A stretch of DNA of 64,000 nucleotides from Armatimonadota bacterium. Its GTDB lineage: Bacteria > Armatimonadota > Fimbriimonadia > Fimbriimonadales > Fimbriimonadaceae. Below are positions 25,776-34,789 of this stretch, piece by piece. Where the stretch lies: NCBI GenBank assembly GCA_025360125.1, contig JANYCU010000021.1, forward strand, positions 163,271 to 227,270, given 5' to 3'. Position 1 is the stretch's first letter, and every line of letters begins with the position of its first letter. A program made the translations under genes and the position numbers. The notes below the pieces were generated by a model. The model did no database searches and was not told the origin of the DNA. It saw nothing but the letters and a program-made list of their open reading frames with translations.

Positions 25776-27242
25776 ATGAATCCATTCTTCGAACGTGACC
25801 TTCGCCTCTCTCGCCGCCAACTCTTCGGCAAAACCGCCACCGGCCTCGGCACCTGGGCCCTCACTTCCCTTCTCGCAGAATCCAGTTTCGGACAAACACA
25901 ACAAAAGCATAACCCGATTCCCGGCCTCCCCGGACTCCCCCACTTCAAACCCAAAGCCAAGCGCGTCATTGTCCTTTGGCAAGGCGGAGCCCCCTCGCAA
26001 ATCGACCTTTTCGACTACAAACCCGGCCTGGAAAAACACCGCCTCGAAGAGCTGCCCGAGTCGATCCGAAAAGGAGCAAGGCTCAGCACGATGACCGCAA
26101 CTCAGGCGAAGTTCCCCGTCCTGCCCGCCATCAAGCCTTTCAAACAATACGGCAAAAGCGGTCTTTGGCTCAGCGAAATGATCCCCTACATGGGCGGCAT
26201 CAGCGACGAATTCACTCTCATCAAGTCGATGCACACCGAAGCGGTGAACCACGCCCCCGGCGTCACCCACTTCCTCACTGGGAGCCAGATTCCGGGCCGA
26301 CCCAGCATGGGCGCCTGGGCCAGCTACGGCCTGGGAAACATGACCGACGAGCTGCCCAGCTTCGTCGTCATGACCAGCGCCGACGAAAAACACACCTGCG
26401 GCCAGCTCTTTTACGACTATTATTGGGGCAGCGGATTCCTCCCCTCCAAGTACCAAGGCGTGCGATTCCGCAGCGAAGGCGACCCCGTCCTGTACCTCAA
26501 CAACCCCGCCGGAATGACGGCCGAAATGCGGCGCGGAGTCCTGAACGACATCGATGCCCTCGACCGCAAACGCCTGGAGGACTACGGCGACCCTGAAATC
26601 GAGACCCGCATCACCCAGTACGAGCTGGCGTTTAAGATGCAGACCAGCGTGCCCGAGCTGACCGACATCAGCAAGGAGCCGCAACACATCCTCGAGATGT
26701 ACGGCCCCGACGTCACCAAGAACGGCTCGTACGCCCACAACTGCCTTTTGGCGCGGCGACTCATCGAGCGCGGAGTCCGCTTTGTCCAGCTCATGCATTC
26801 GGGCTGGGACCAGCACGGAAACCTCGCGACCCAACTGGCGCTCCAGTGCCGCGACACCGACCAAGCTTCGGCAGCCCTGGTCAAAGACCTCAAACAGCGC
26901 GGCCTGCTGGAGGACACGATCGTCATTTGGGCGGGTGAATTTGGCCGAACCACCTTCGTGCAGGGCGATATTAATAACGTTAACGGCCATGGCCGCGACC
27001 ACCTCGGCTCGGCGTATAGCCTGTGGGTGGCGGGCGGCGGATTTAAGGGCGGGACGACTTACGGCGAAACCGACGACTATGGCTATAACGTGGTGAAAGA
27101 CGGGGTCGACGCGCATGACTTTGGCGCGACGATTCTGCATCAATTGGGGATTGACCACGAGAAGTTGACCTATAACTATCAAGGGCGAAACTTCCGGCTG
27201 ACGGACGTGAGCGGGACGGTTATCAAACCGATTTTGGCGTAA
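25776..27242 (+). CDS. DUF1501 family protein, Tat-exported
   Basis: A 488-aa member of DUF1501, a sulfatase/phosphatase-fold family that almost always accompanies PSD1 proteins. The twin-arginine signal is LSRRQLFGKTATGLGTWAL. Family blocks are VLWQGGAPSQIDLFDYKP, the HAPGVTHFLTGSQIPGRPSMGAWASYGLG region, QLMHSGWDQHGN and WAGEFGRT. It starts two bases after the PSD1 stop and is surely co-transcribed with it. The biochemical role is unknown. The high-GC codon use shared with PSD1 produces a 597-codon antisense ORF, which I reject as a gene. Confidence 0.92.
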   Translation: MNPFFERDLRLSRRQLFGKTATGLGTWALTSLLAESSFGQTQQKHNPIPGLPGLPHFKPKAKRVIVLWQGGAPSQIDLFDYKPGLEKHRLEELPESIRKGARLSTMTATQAKFPVLPAIKPFKQYGKSGLWLSEMIPYMGGISDEFTLIKSMHTEAVNHAPGVTHFLTGSQIPGRPSMGAWASYGLGNMTDELPSFVVMTSADEKHTCGQLFYDYYWGSGFLPSKYQGVRFRSEGDPVLYLNNPAGMTAEMRRGVLNDIDALDRKRLEDYGDPEIETRITQYELAFKMQTSVPELTDISKEPQHILEMYGPDVTKNGSYAHNCLLARRLIERGVRFVQLMHSGWDQHGNLATQLALQCRDTDQASAALVKDLKQRGLLEDTIVIWAGEFGRTTFVQGDINNVNGHGRDHLGSAYSLWVAGGGFKGGTTYGETDDYGYNVVKDGVDAHDFGATILHQLGIDHEKLTYNYQGRNFRLTDVSGTVIKPILA

Positions 27243-27327
27243 GAACGGGCTAGCTGCGCTAGGGCGAAGGTTTATGGTGGGTGGGCTTCCAGCCCTCCAT
27301 TTGAACTCAAATCTCGACCTTTCATGG

Positions 27328-27567
27328 TCAAGACGCGACTTCGATTCCCAAAACGACTTTTGATTGCTTGTCTTGCCAATCGAGCACGGCCTGAATCTGA
27401 TCGCTGGAAATGTCTGGATAGGCGTCCATGAATTCAACGATCGGCACCCCTTCTCGGTGATTGTCCAAAAGGATTTTGACGGGAATGCGAGTACCGACAA
27501 AGCAGATCGACCCCGACATGATGTTCGGGTTCTGACTCAACACTCCTTTTAGCTCATCGGGAATCAT
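27328..27567 (-). CDS. DUF433 domain protein (small, antitoxin-like)
   Basis: 79 residues from the ATG at 27567 (MIPDELKGVL). The DUF433 signature is plain: NPNIMSGSICFVGTRIPVKILLDN, then a helical YPDISSDQIQAVLDW. DUF433 proteins have a winged-helix-like fold and often sit beside PIN-domain toxins. No toxin partner is visible here. The gene on its upstream side encodes a different hypothetical protein. The 84 extra N-terminal codons in the track overlap that gene in another frame and are not credible. Confidence 0.8.
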   Translation of the reverse strand: MIPDELKGVLSQNPNIMSGSICFVGTRIPVKILLDNHREGVPIVEFMDAYPDISSDQIQAVLDWQDKQSKVVLGIEVAS

Positions 27568-27602
27568 CGCACCTTTATTGTAACCGAACTTTGATATTTC
27601 GA

Positions 27603-27998
27603 CTACTTCATCAGGCCTAATGTCAAATCCAGCTCGGCCAAGATTACGCCGTCGCCAAAGATCGAGAATCGGTACTCGCCGGGTGAGGGAAAGGTTAGGT
27701 TTAGCATCTCGGCGACAAAGGTGATGGTGTTGGAGTTGTAGCCCTGCCCAACCTTCATGTTGGGATCGTCGATCACCCGGTTTAGGACGACGCCGTCGGC
27801 GTTGATGAGATCGGCCCATATGTGCATTCGATCCTGCAGGTCGTCTGGGACGACCTCAAACCGACCTACTAGCATCATTCGAGGGTGTCTGTACGGAAAC
27901 GAGCCGACGCTGATGGCGCGAAAAATCGTGTCGCAGGATGGGTTCCCACTGGCATCAATCCGGGCGTCATGACAGATCACGGCAAATAGCGACTTCAT
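27603..27998 (-). CDS. Hypothetical protein, DUF6941-like (131 aa)
   Basis: A soluble 131-residue protein predicted to be mostly beta strands: a first strand MKSLFAVICHDARIDA, a central HPRMMLVGRFEVV, and a last GEYRFSIFGDGVILAELDLTL. The pattern resembles the small family DUF6941, known only from genome surveys; I recognise it with moderate confidence. Start ATG at 27998. It lies 35 bases upstream of the DUF433 gene on the same strand and 9 bases after the tandem-repeat protein gene, so the three may form one transcript. Confidence 0.6.
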   Translation of the reverse strand: MKSLFAVICHDARIDASGNPSCDTIFRAISVGSFPYRHPRMMLVGRFEVVPDDLQDRMHIWADLINADGVVLNRVIDDPNMKVGQGYNSNTITFVAEMLNLTFPSPGEYRFSIFGDGVILAELDLTLGLMK

Positions 27999-28007
27999 GA
28001 CGAGATT

Positions 28008-28583
28008 CTACTTCTCGGGCACTTTCTCGAATAGTAAATGCGTCGAGACCACTTCGTACTTTTCCCGCGTCAAGGCATACTCCATCTTCTCTCCGCGCTT
28101 AGCTCGCAGTCTCAAGGTCGCAAAGCCCACGATGCACCGAGGGTCCATCGACCAATCGCTCAGCGACTTGGTTTCGCCAAAGGCCGTATACAGTTTGTCG
28201 CCCTCCGACGGGATGCCGACAATCGCGTCCTCGCCCACCAAGCCGCGCAGAATTCGCTGGTATAAACCTGCGTAAGCAACGTTGCATCGCTCGTCATCCG
28301 CCCATTCCTCTAAGGTCTTGGTCTCGCCAAAAGCCGTAACGGTTCGAATGGTCTTTTGTATTCTTCGGTCCGTCGTCCGTGTCCGATCCCAAGCACAACC
28401 GACTTGCAGGGTCAGCGCTTCTTCAAAGACAAAACCGTTCTTCACGCGACTGGCTAGTACGTGGTAAGGGACCAAGCACCGAGGATCGCGAGACCACTCG
28501 GCTATTGTCCCGGTGACTCCAAACGCGCTGTAGAGTTTGCTGGGTTTTCGCACTGGACTTATTTTAGCTGGACGGAATTGCAT
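28008..28583 (-). CDS. Protein of three tandem HTH-like repeats (phage/homing-endonuclease accessory type)
   Basis: Three repeats of about 45-55 residues with pattern AFGETKSLSDWSMDPRC-V-TL-R--G---EYAL: one beginning YSAFGVTGTIAEW, one TAFGETKTLEEWADD, and one TAFGETKSLSDW. This resembles the small helix-turn-helix modules that accompany HNH endonucleases in phage and introns (W, then a start of recognition helix, then R and G followed by E-A-L). No nuclease motif is present, so DNA recognition without cleavage is my inference. I start at ATG 28583. The track uses a TTG at 28616. A broken extra copy lies just upstream. Confidence 0.65.
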   Translation of the reverse strand: MQFRPAKISPVRKPSKLYSAFGVTGTIAEWSRDPRCLVPYHVLASRVKNGFVFEEALTLQVGCAWDRTRTTDRRIQKTIRTVTAFGETKTLEEWADDERCNVAYAGLYQRILRGLVGEDAIVGIPSEGDKLYTAFGETKSLSDWSMDPRCIVGFATLRLRAKRGEKMEYALTREKYEVVSTHLLFEKVPEK

Positions 28584-28661
28584 CCTGCAAAGTGAGTTTA
28601 ATTTCAGACTTGCCAAGCCGAACAGTAGCTCGCCGCCTCGTCGCTTGGTTGCCTTCCCAAC

Positions 28662-28823
28662 TTAATATCCAAACATGGCTTCTTCCATGGTTTCGCCACT
28701 TTCCAATCGCCGAACCAAGGTATTGATCGACACGGTGCAGCGGGGGTCTTTGGCCCATTGGAAGGCCGTTTTGGTCTCACCGAACGCCTGATATTTCTTG
28801 CCTGGGCCGCCCTTGAATTCATT
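28662..28823 (-). pseudogene. Orphan repeat unit of the HTH-repeat family, no start codon
   Basis: An open frame between two stop codons encodes KYQAFGETKTAFQWAKDP followed by R-C-T-V-S-I-N-T-L-V-R-R-L and GETMEEAMFGY, then TAA. This is a complete fourth unit of the repeat found in the neighbouring gene. The frame has no ATG, GTG or TTG before it. The ORFs that the track reports here are in other frames. It is either a decayed gene or a unit severed from its parent by deletion. Confidence 0.65.
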
Positions 28824-28844
28824 TTAGCCGAACGCGGTTCCACC

Positions 28845-29323
28845 TAGCGAGTGGAGTTTTAGTCGCTGTCTGTCCCTACTGAAGCTCGCAGCTGCGCCCC
28901 GATTCCATTTCCCTCCCGGGCTCGGCGGGGTCTTGCGACAGGTGGACGGTTAAACAGGCCACCCCTTATCTTGAAGTTGGGAACTTACGCCGCCTACGCG
29001 ATGGCTCGCTAGAAGACTGCAAAGAAAATCTTTATGAACCTTTTTGGCAAATTTGTCGTAATATACATTTACAGCATGGACTGATTGGTTACTTAGTAAT
29101 CAATCGGAGTGCATGTCGTTTGGTGACCACAAACGATTCTTATGAAAATGCCGACACCGAAGACCATTCGTCGTAATACATTGTGAATATAGTGCATCTC
29201 CTTTAATCTGGTATTGGTCTACCAGGGAAAAGGGGAATTCCTGGTTGTTGCTCTCGAAGTGAGATTGACGAAAGGGGCACGTACTCTCAATGTCGTTGTG
29301 ATTATCGGAATTTTCATAAGACT
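28845..29323. other. Non-coding accessory spacer
   Basis: About 480 bases without a supported gene. The first third is GC-rich, and after about 29010 the sequence becomes AT-rich. The only structure I noted is the near-duplicate GTCGTAATA(T)ACATT at about 29048 and 29170. No terminator or RNA gene could be assigned. Confidence 0.4.
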
Positions 29324-29623
29324 ATGCCTACACCTTTCTGGTTCGCCATCCTTTCTCTGCCAACCGCAGCCATAATTCGGTTGATTTCCTATCGTCAATG
29401 GAAAGACACAATGGAGACTTCGCGACTTCTCATCTCTGAGCATCCGGAATCATCTTTTTTAATTTCAGCCACCAGCATTAGAGTGATCCGACCGGGCCAT
29501 CAACCAAAAGAGATTTCTGGAAAACTCGATTCACTCGAAATGGTAATGTCGGAACGACCCGAATTGCCCATGAGTACGGCATCGTCACAACGCAAAACTA
29601 AGAACAAAGCAAAGGTTGTGTGA
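29324..29623 (+). CDS. Possible small membrane-associated protein upstream of the SIR2-like gene
   Basis: 99 codons with an N-terminal hydrophobic stretch (FWFAILSLPTAAIIRLI, residues about 5-21) and a basic C-terminus. It is on the same strand as the SIR2-like gene and 53 bases before it. No ribosome site is evident and I know no relatives, so it may be a chance ORF. It is listed because small membrane proteins often accompany defence effectors. Confidence 0.3.
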   Translation: MPTPFWFAILSLPTAAIIRLISYRQWKDTMETSRLLISEHPESSFLISATSIRVIRPGHQPKEISGKLDSLEMVMSERPELPMSTASSQRKTKNKAKVV

Positions 29624-29676
29624 GACGCCACAAATCGGAATTGGACTGGAATTTATTACGGGTACGATCGCGTTAG

Positions 29677-30636
29677 ATGATTCGCAAAAAGACTCTATTA
29701 ATTCTTGGCGCAGGTGCAAGTTATCCCTATGGCTTTCCACTTGGCGCGGGATTAATTACTAGGCTACTTTCTTACCAGGCACGTGACATCTTTGTCAATG
29801 ACGGGAATTACGATTACCGATCGACTCAATTGCATCAGTTCCAAACTCGGCTCAAGTTGTCTAGGTCCAGCTCAATTGACTACTTTCTAAACCAGCACCC
29901 GGACCTCGCAGAATTCGGGAAATTTCTCGTTTACATTTCCATCACGGGATGCGAAAGTGAGTATATCCATACCAACGAGCCGAACGAGGATTGGTACGCT
30001 CGAGTGTGGGACCAATTGCGCGAAGGTGCTAATAAATGGCAAGACTTAAAAGCAAATCAACTGAAAGTTATTACATTCAACTATGACAACTCAATTGAAA
30101 ACTATATGTTTGAAGCCTTCACAAACATGTATCAGGCTCCGGCACTGGGAGCTTTAGATTTCGTCAGCAGACTTAACGTAATTCATGTTTTTGGCGACAC
30201 GTCGGCAAGCCCAGTCGATGGAGTTCGCAAATATGGGGAGCCAGTCCGAATAGAAGACTTTGAATTAACCACCGAAAGGGCGCAGAGTCTTTTGACCATT
30301 CACGAGCGGTCCAAAGTTCACGATAAGGTAATGAACGAAATTGAACTAGCAATGCAATGGCCCGATAAGGTCATCGTGCTAGGATTTGGGTTCCACACCG
30401 AGAACATTGACATAATTGACCTTCCTCGGGTGATTAAGCCGGACTTCAAATGTGACCGCTATTTCTCTGCCCGTGGAATGTCAATGTCAACAATGGACTC
30501 AAAGATGAAATATCTTTATCGGAATGAAAACTTTCGAAACGGATGGGAGGTCCCGACACACTATTTGCCGGTAGACCAGGTAGCCAATCATGGCAATAAC
30601 AAATTCCTTGAACTCACAGGAGCACTTTTCGATTAG
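29677..30636 (+). CDS. SIR2-like domain protein (putative NADase defence effector)
   Basis: A 319-aa soluble protein beginning LLILGAGASYPYGFPLGAGL, the NAD-binding GAGxS-xx-G-PLG signature of SIR2-like defence proteins. Later come VITFNYDNSIENYMFE (NYD motif) and VIHVFGD (the strand carrying the catalytic His), and VIVLGFGFHTENIDII, all as in this family. Members deplete NAD during phage infection in systems such as DSR and SIR2-HerA; that is family knowledge. No extra domain is fused. It converges on the restriction helicase with a four-base overlap of the ends, so it is part of a defence island. Whether it works with the restriction genes or alone is open. Confidence 0.8.
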   Translation: MIRKKTLLILGAGASYPYGFPLGAGLITRLLSYQARDIFVNDGNYDYRSTQLHQFQTRLKLSRSSSIDYFLNQHPDLAEFGKFLVYISITGCESEYIHTNEPNEDWYARVWDQLREGANKWQDLKANQLKVITFNYDNSIENYMFEAFTNMYQAPALGALDFVSRLNVIHVFGDTSASPVDGVRKYGEPVRIEDFELTTERAQSLLTIHERSKVHDKVMNEIELAMQWPDKVIVLGFGFHTENIDIIDLPRVIKPDFKCDRYFSARGMSMSTMDSKMKYLYRNENFRNGWEVPTHYLPVDQVANHGNNKFLELTGALFD

Positions 30637-33170
30637 TCTAATGCCACAACCGTATCATAGAGGCCGATTTTAGTCAGCCCTTCATGACTCTCAATTCCAG
30701 AATAGCTAAGAGAAGCATCCTCGTATCGCCGAAAGGCGAAAACGGCCTGGTTCATATGCTCGGTATTGAAGACTCGAAGCTGAACCAGAAGATGAAAGTC
30801 CTTCACGTCGAGACCAGTTACTATTTTAAATAAATCCGGCTCAATCTTTGTGATCACATCCTGCAAGGTGTTCTCACGAAAGTCCGTCAAATACATAAAC
30901 GCAGGAATCCGTGTAGCAAATTTGATCAACTTCTCTTGAACCAATTTTCGCTTGCTCTTTAAGTCCTTCTCCTCTTTGGTGAGCTCTTCCATTTCTAGCC
31001 CAGTGAGAGCTTCCTGCTTTGCTTTTGCTTTCAGTTTCTTGACCTTATCAGTCTTGTTGATGATGGTCTCAAGCACGTTATCAGGAAGTTTGCGCCATCC
31101 TTCGATCCGCTCAACGGCGGCCATCGCCTCGGAATTTTCCCAAACTCGGCGAAGTGTATCGTTGTCGACGTTAACCAGAAGTGGACTTTCCCATTTTCGT
31201 GCAAGAAGGGTCGCTGATGTTCCGGCCATGGCAATATCGAGAATGCCGCCAGCATCGACCTGAGTCATATTGGCGCCATCGTAAGCCAAAACGGGAAGGA
31301 ACGAAACCAAGTCCTTCACTGCCTGCTCAGGATTAGATTCATTTGGCGAAAGTCCAATTGCGTATTCCGAAAGTTGCCGCAAGGCGCGGGTCGGGGCAAA
31401 GTCGAATACGTAGCAAATCGGCTTGAGTATCTCTTCTTCGTTTGGATTGTCACCGTTTGGATTCTTAATCGACCAAGGCGATTGAACGCGAAAAGCCGCT
31501 TGGAAGTATGTTTCCGGCGATTGAAGGTTCCTTAGCATCAATATTGACGACCATTGAGCAACAGTGACCCCCGTGACGAGTTTCCCGCAAGTCAAAGTTA
31601 TCGTCTTGGTCGTAAAGCCATTGCCAATCGCCTTCCGCACTGGAGGCAGTGCGGCTAGTCCCAATCCGGCCTTTGTTCCCGCTACGACAATCGTATCGTA
31701 TTCATGCCAAAACATATTTTGCCTTTCATTCAAAAGGTTCGCCATAGCGTGGCAGGCGGCTACGTTCGGCAGAAACCATAGCGAGTGCTGAAGGTACGGC
31801 AAGAGGCGAACATCCGCATAAGGAAAAGGCGGACGGGTTCCTGTCTTCAAGTGCTCGATTGCGTTTGGCATGTATTGACCGCGAATGATGTCGAGCCATT
31901 TCTGAACTTCATTTTTGTGTTTGAATTCAGCTTTATCTTCTTGACCCGAGGCAGCGAAAAATTCGTTCAGATCGAATTCGTCGAATTGCCCCCCACTGGC
32001 CACGGCCAGCAACTCATCCGGCATTTGGTATGTAAGAAGCTGCAGCTGAGGCAGTGCGAGGTAAGGATTTTTTACATTTGGCTTTTCTATCTGAAAGGAT
32101 CGCTTTTCCCGTTGCTCATCGGTGTAAGTCCAGTTGAATATTTGTTCCTCAATGAATTCGCCAGTTGAGAGAGCACGAAACGGCGTCCCCGACAAATAGA
32201 GATAGGCGCGCGTGGTGATCGGCAATATCTCCGACTCGCTACTTGATAAGATGTTGAGACCTTCATTGAGGCTGTCGAGATCTCCACCATATTCTAGTTT
32301 CGATTCCTTCGCGGCGACCGCACTGTCCTCACCTTCAAATAACTCTTTGGCAGTATCCCTCCATGCCCCGAAGTGATATTCATCGAACACCACAAGATCC
32401 CAATTGATGGCGTGAACCCACTCATTTTTTGCCTTGACGTTGCCGAAGTTATCCCGACCAAGAAGATCTTGAAACGACCCGAAATAAACAAGAGGCTTGT
32501 CTTTCGCTACGGCTGACGGCTCATCATCCGATTTCCTCGAAAGATATTGCCATCCATCAAAATCTGTATGGGACTCAAGATCGGTCTTCCAGGCGTCCTC
32601 GACCGCCGGCTTAAAAGTGAGGACAAGAACGCGTTTCGCATCCATTCGCTTCGCCAACTGATATGCCGTGAACGTCTTGCCAAATCGCATCTTAGCATTC
32701 CAGAGAAATCTAGGTGTAGCTTGCGGATTTTCTTGCCAGATCGATTGAAAGTAGCCGAATGCTTTGGATACTGCATCAACTTGCTCCCGGCGCATTGGGA
32801 AAGACTCGTGGTGCGCACCTGAAAATTTCTTACCAGTGCGCAATTCTGCGACGACGGTCTTGACGTCATCTACCGAACATCTCATCCATTCCAATGCGTG
32901 ATTCTGAAATCCCTTCTTAACTAAAGCAGCGCGTGCATCAAAGTCCGTAAATGTCGAACCGTCGTCCCGAACAGCGAGCTCATCCAACTCAATTTTATAG
33001 TTAGTAATGTGAGCAGTCTTTAGCTGTTCCACAACCCTTTGACGCACGTCCCGAGTTGTCTGACCGACCTTAATTAGTCCAAAATGCGCATCATCCTCTA
33101 TCGCATAAGCGTAAATTCTGGGTGTGGCGCAAGGTTTAATTGCCAAAATCTCTTCGCGCGTTGATGTCAC
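30633..33170 (-). CDS. Restriction helicase with N-terminal GIY-YIG/T5orf172-like nuclease domain
   Basis: 845 aa. Residues about 15-110 (IYAYAIEDDAHFGLIKVGQTTRDVRQRV) look like a GIY-YIG-type domain. Superfamily 2 helicase motifs follow: Walker A region NAKMRFGKTFTA, Walker B FDEYHFGAW, motif III YLYLSGTPFRAL and motif VI ETYFQAAFRVQSPW. The combination of nuclease, translocase and adjoining methyltransferases fits a Type I/III-like restriction enzyme. It starts two bases after the large methyltransferase gene and is the last gene of a three-gene operon. Confidence 0.85.
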   Translation of the reverse strand: MTSTREEILAIKPCATPRIYAYAIEDDAHFGLIKVGQTTRDVRQRVVEQLKTAHITNYKIELDELAVRDDGSTFTDFDARAALVKKGFQNHALEWMRCSVDDVKTVVAELRTGKKFSGAHHESFPMRREQVDAVSKAFGYFQSIWQENPQATPRFLWNAKMRFGKTFTAYQLAKRMDAKRVLVLTFKPAVEDAWKTDLESHTDFDGWQYLSRKSDDEPSAVAKDKPLVYFGSFQDLLGRDNFGNVKAKNEWVHAINWDLVVFDEYHFGAWRDTAKELFEGEDSAVAAKESKLEYGGDLDSLNEGLNILSSSESEILPITTRAYLYLSGTPFRALSTGEFIEEQIFNWTYTDEQREKRSFQIEKPNVKNPYLALPQLQLLTYQMPDELLAVASGGQFDEFDLNEFFAASGQEDKAEFKHKNEVQKWLDIIRGQYMPNAIEHLKTGTRPPFPYADVRLLPYLQHSLWFLPNVAACHAMANLLNERQNMFWHEYDTIVVAGTKAGLGLAALPPVRKAIGNGFTTKTITLTCGKLVTGVTVAQWSSILMLRNLQSPETYFQAAFRVQSPWSIKNPNGDNPNEEEILKPICYVFDFAPTRALRQLSEYAIGLSPNESNPEQAVKDLVSFLPVLAYDGANMTQVDAGGILDIAMAGTSATLLARKWESPLLVNVDNDTLRRVWENSEAMAAVERIEGWRKLPDNVLETIINKTDKVKKLKAKAKQEALTGLEMEELTKEEKDLKSKRKLVQEKLIKFATRIPAFMYLTDFRENTLQDVITKIEPDLFKIVTGLDVKDFHLLVQLRVFNTEHMNQAVFAFRRYEDASLSYSGIESHEGLTKIGLYDTVVALD

Positions 33171-33172
33171 TA

Positions 33173-34789
33173 TTATTGTTCAGGCGACTCGCTGGCCTTA
33201 GTCATGTTACTTTGTCGATTTGAAATACGACTGCAAATAAATCTAACCTCATCTTCTAGCACTCCATACCTGCTGAATAGTAGTTCATCTGTCCAGACCC
33301 GATCCATCGGCAGTACAGGTACAAATTTATAGGATTCACGAGTAATATTTTGTGTTATTTTACGTAGCGAAACTAAAAACCGCACAAACCTAGTTTTCAT
33401 ATAAGCGGCAAAATATTGGGCCTCATTCTCGTCGTCAAATACTCCTGCCACCAGGTAGGTCTCTGTGCAAGCTGTACCTGGGCCAGCCAAGATGGGTTCG
33501 CCAAGGATAGTAACGTCTTCCTTCCCACTTGTGCCATGGGCTTTTACTAGAAGAACTTTCCATTTATTGATCCATTCTCTATTGGATGAAATCACATCTA
33601 GAGGAAGATACGACGTCTGCTGATTGCCATACACTAGGACAGGATTTGCAATCCCATCCGGTGAGTCTTTGCCACGCTCATTTGTCAGGCCAAACGGCCT
33701 TCTCGGAGAAACCTGCTCTGAAAGCTTCGCCTCGCGCTTTCCATTTAATTGGAATGATTCGACTCTTTCAAGGATTCTGACGCCCTCATTACTTCGTACA
33801 AGGACATCATATGCATCTAACTTTCGAACAACTGGGGCGCTTATAACTTCATTTCCAACCATCGTCGTTACTTCACAGCCACCGCTATGCTCCCTTGCCC
33901 ATAACCAATATGAAACGCCACCACGGATTTTTACACCTGGAAAAACATCGTAAAGTTGCGGAAAGTCGACAAGCTTCATTAAATGGCTGCCGTTCAGCAT
34001 TTGGTCACGAAATTCATCAAGGCCTTTTCCTCCCGAGAACCACCTTGACGGGGTGATCATACATATATACCTTGGCTCCAATGATACAGCCGCCTGAACA
34101 AAGAGATTGTACACAGGGGTAGCTGAAGCTCCTCCCCCTCCTCCCCCGTCTCCGAGTTGGTAGGGCGGGTTGCCAATAATTACATCAAATTGCATTTTCT
34201 TTCCAAATATCTCGCGGATACGAGACTTAACATCCTTCGTGTGTATAAGGGCGTACGCATGGGCCTCTAGCTGGTCACCCCGGTCCTGGATTTCCTGACT
34301 GGCTCCACAGAACGTACACTTTCCATTCTTCCAGGTGTGCTCCACTCTTCCGAACCAAATATTTCCATCTTCTTTCGGTAGGCTCCGGGCAATCGAGTGG
34401 GGTCCGTTCGCATACTTCGAGCAGTAAACACTCCTTCTCGCCATCAAGCTCGTAATCTTGGTGATCGCAATGCCGAAGACCTGGTTTTTGAGAATATGGT
34501 CGACCCGAGACTGAAGTTCCGGTATTTCCTTCTCTAGGCCTTCAGTCAACCTCCTAGTGATTTCGCGGAGAAAGACACCGGTTTTCGTGCAAGGATCGAG
34601 GAACCGCACCTCCTTGTTCGCCCAAATATTGGCTCCATCGTGATCACTGGCCCATGCCTCGGCCACCTGATCGAGCATTCGGTTCGCCAAGTCGGGCGGA
34701 GTAAAGACCTCGTCGTTAGACAAGTTGGCAATACACGAAAGGACATCTGGATTTCGCCCAACCAAAGTAAACTGTGCTTGAAGGCTCAT
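33173..34789 (-). CDS. Eco57I-like N6-adenine DNA methyltransferase
   Basis: 538 aa. Motif I is unusual (FLDPCTKTGVFLREI, with Lys-Thr in place of the Gly-Ser) and motif IV is NPPYQ, the adenine-methylase catalytic motif. The N-terminal DEVFTPPDLANRML is the FTP segment of this class. A CTFCG knuckle near residue 160 may bind zinc. A run of glycines (GGGGGG) follows NPPYQLGD. The C-terminal part probably recognises DNA. Its ATG overlaps the stop of the short methylase gene by four bases. Confidence 0.85.
   Translation of the reverse strand: MSLQAQFTLVGRNPDVLSCIANLSNDEVFTPPDLANRMLDQVAEAWASDHDGANIWANKEVRFLDPCTKTGVFLREITRRLTEGLEKEIPELQSRVDHILKNQVFGIAITKITSLMARRSVYCSKYANGPHSIARSLPKEDGNIWFGRVEHTWKNGKCTFCGASQEIQDRGDQLEAHAYALIHTKDVKSRIREIFGKKMQFDVIIGNPPYQLGDGGGGGGASATPVYNLFVQAAVSLEPRYICMITPSRWFSGGKGLDEFRDQMLNGSHLMKLVDFPQLYDVFPGVKIRGGVSYWLWAREHSGGCEVTTMVGNEVISAPVVRKLDAYDVLVRSNEGVRILERVESFQLNGKREAKLSEQVSPRRPFGLTNERGKDSPDGIANPVLVYGNQQTSYLPLDVISSNREWINKWKVLLVKAHGTSGKEDVTILGEPILAGPGTACTETYLVAGVFDDENEAQYFAAYMKTRFVRFLVSLRKITQNITRESYKFVPVLPMDRVWTDELLFSRYGVLEDEVRFICSRISNRQSNMTKASESPEQ

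Noticed and set aside
25707-27500. 597-codon antisense ORF over the DUF1501 gene
   Set aside because: It is exactly opposite a gene with family motifs and a Tat signal. Its His/Val/Ala-rich composition is what GC-rich third positions create in the opposite frame.
27568-27819. N-terminal extension of the DUF433 protein in the track ORF
   Set aside because: It overlaps another gene in a different frame and is Arg/His-rich nonsense; the domain begins at the internal ATG.
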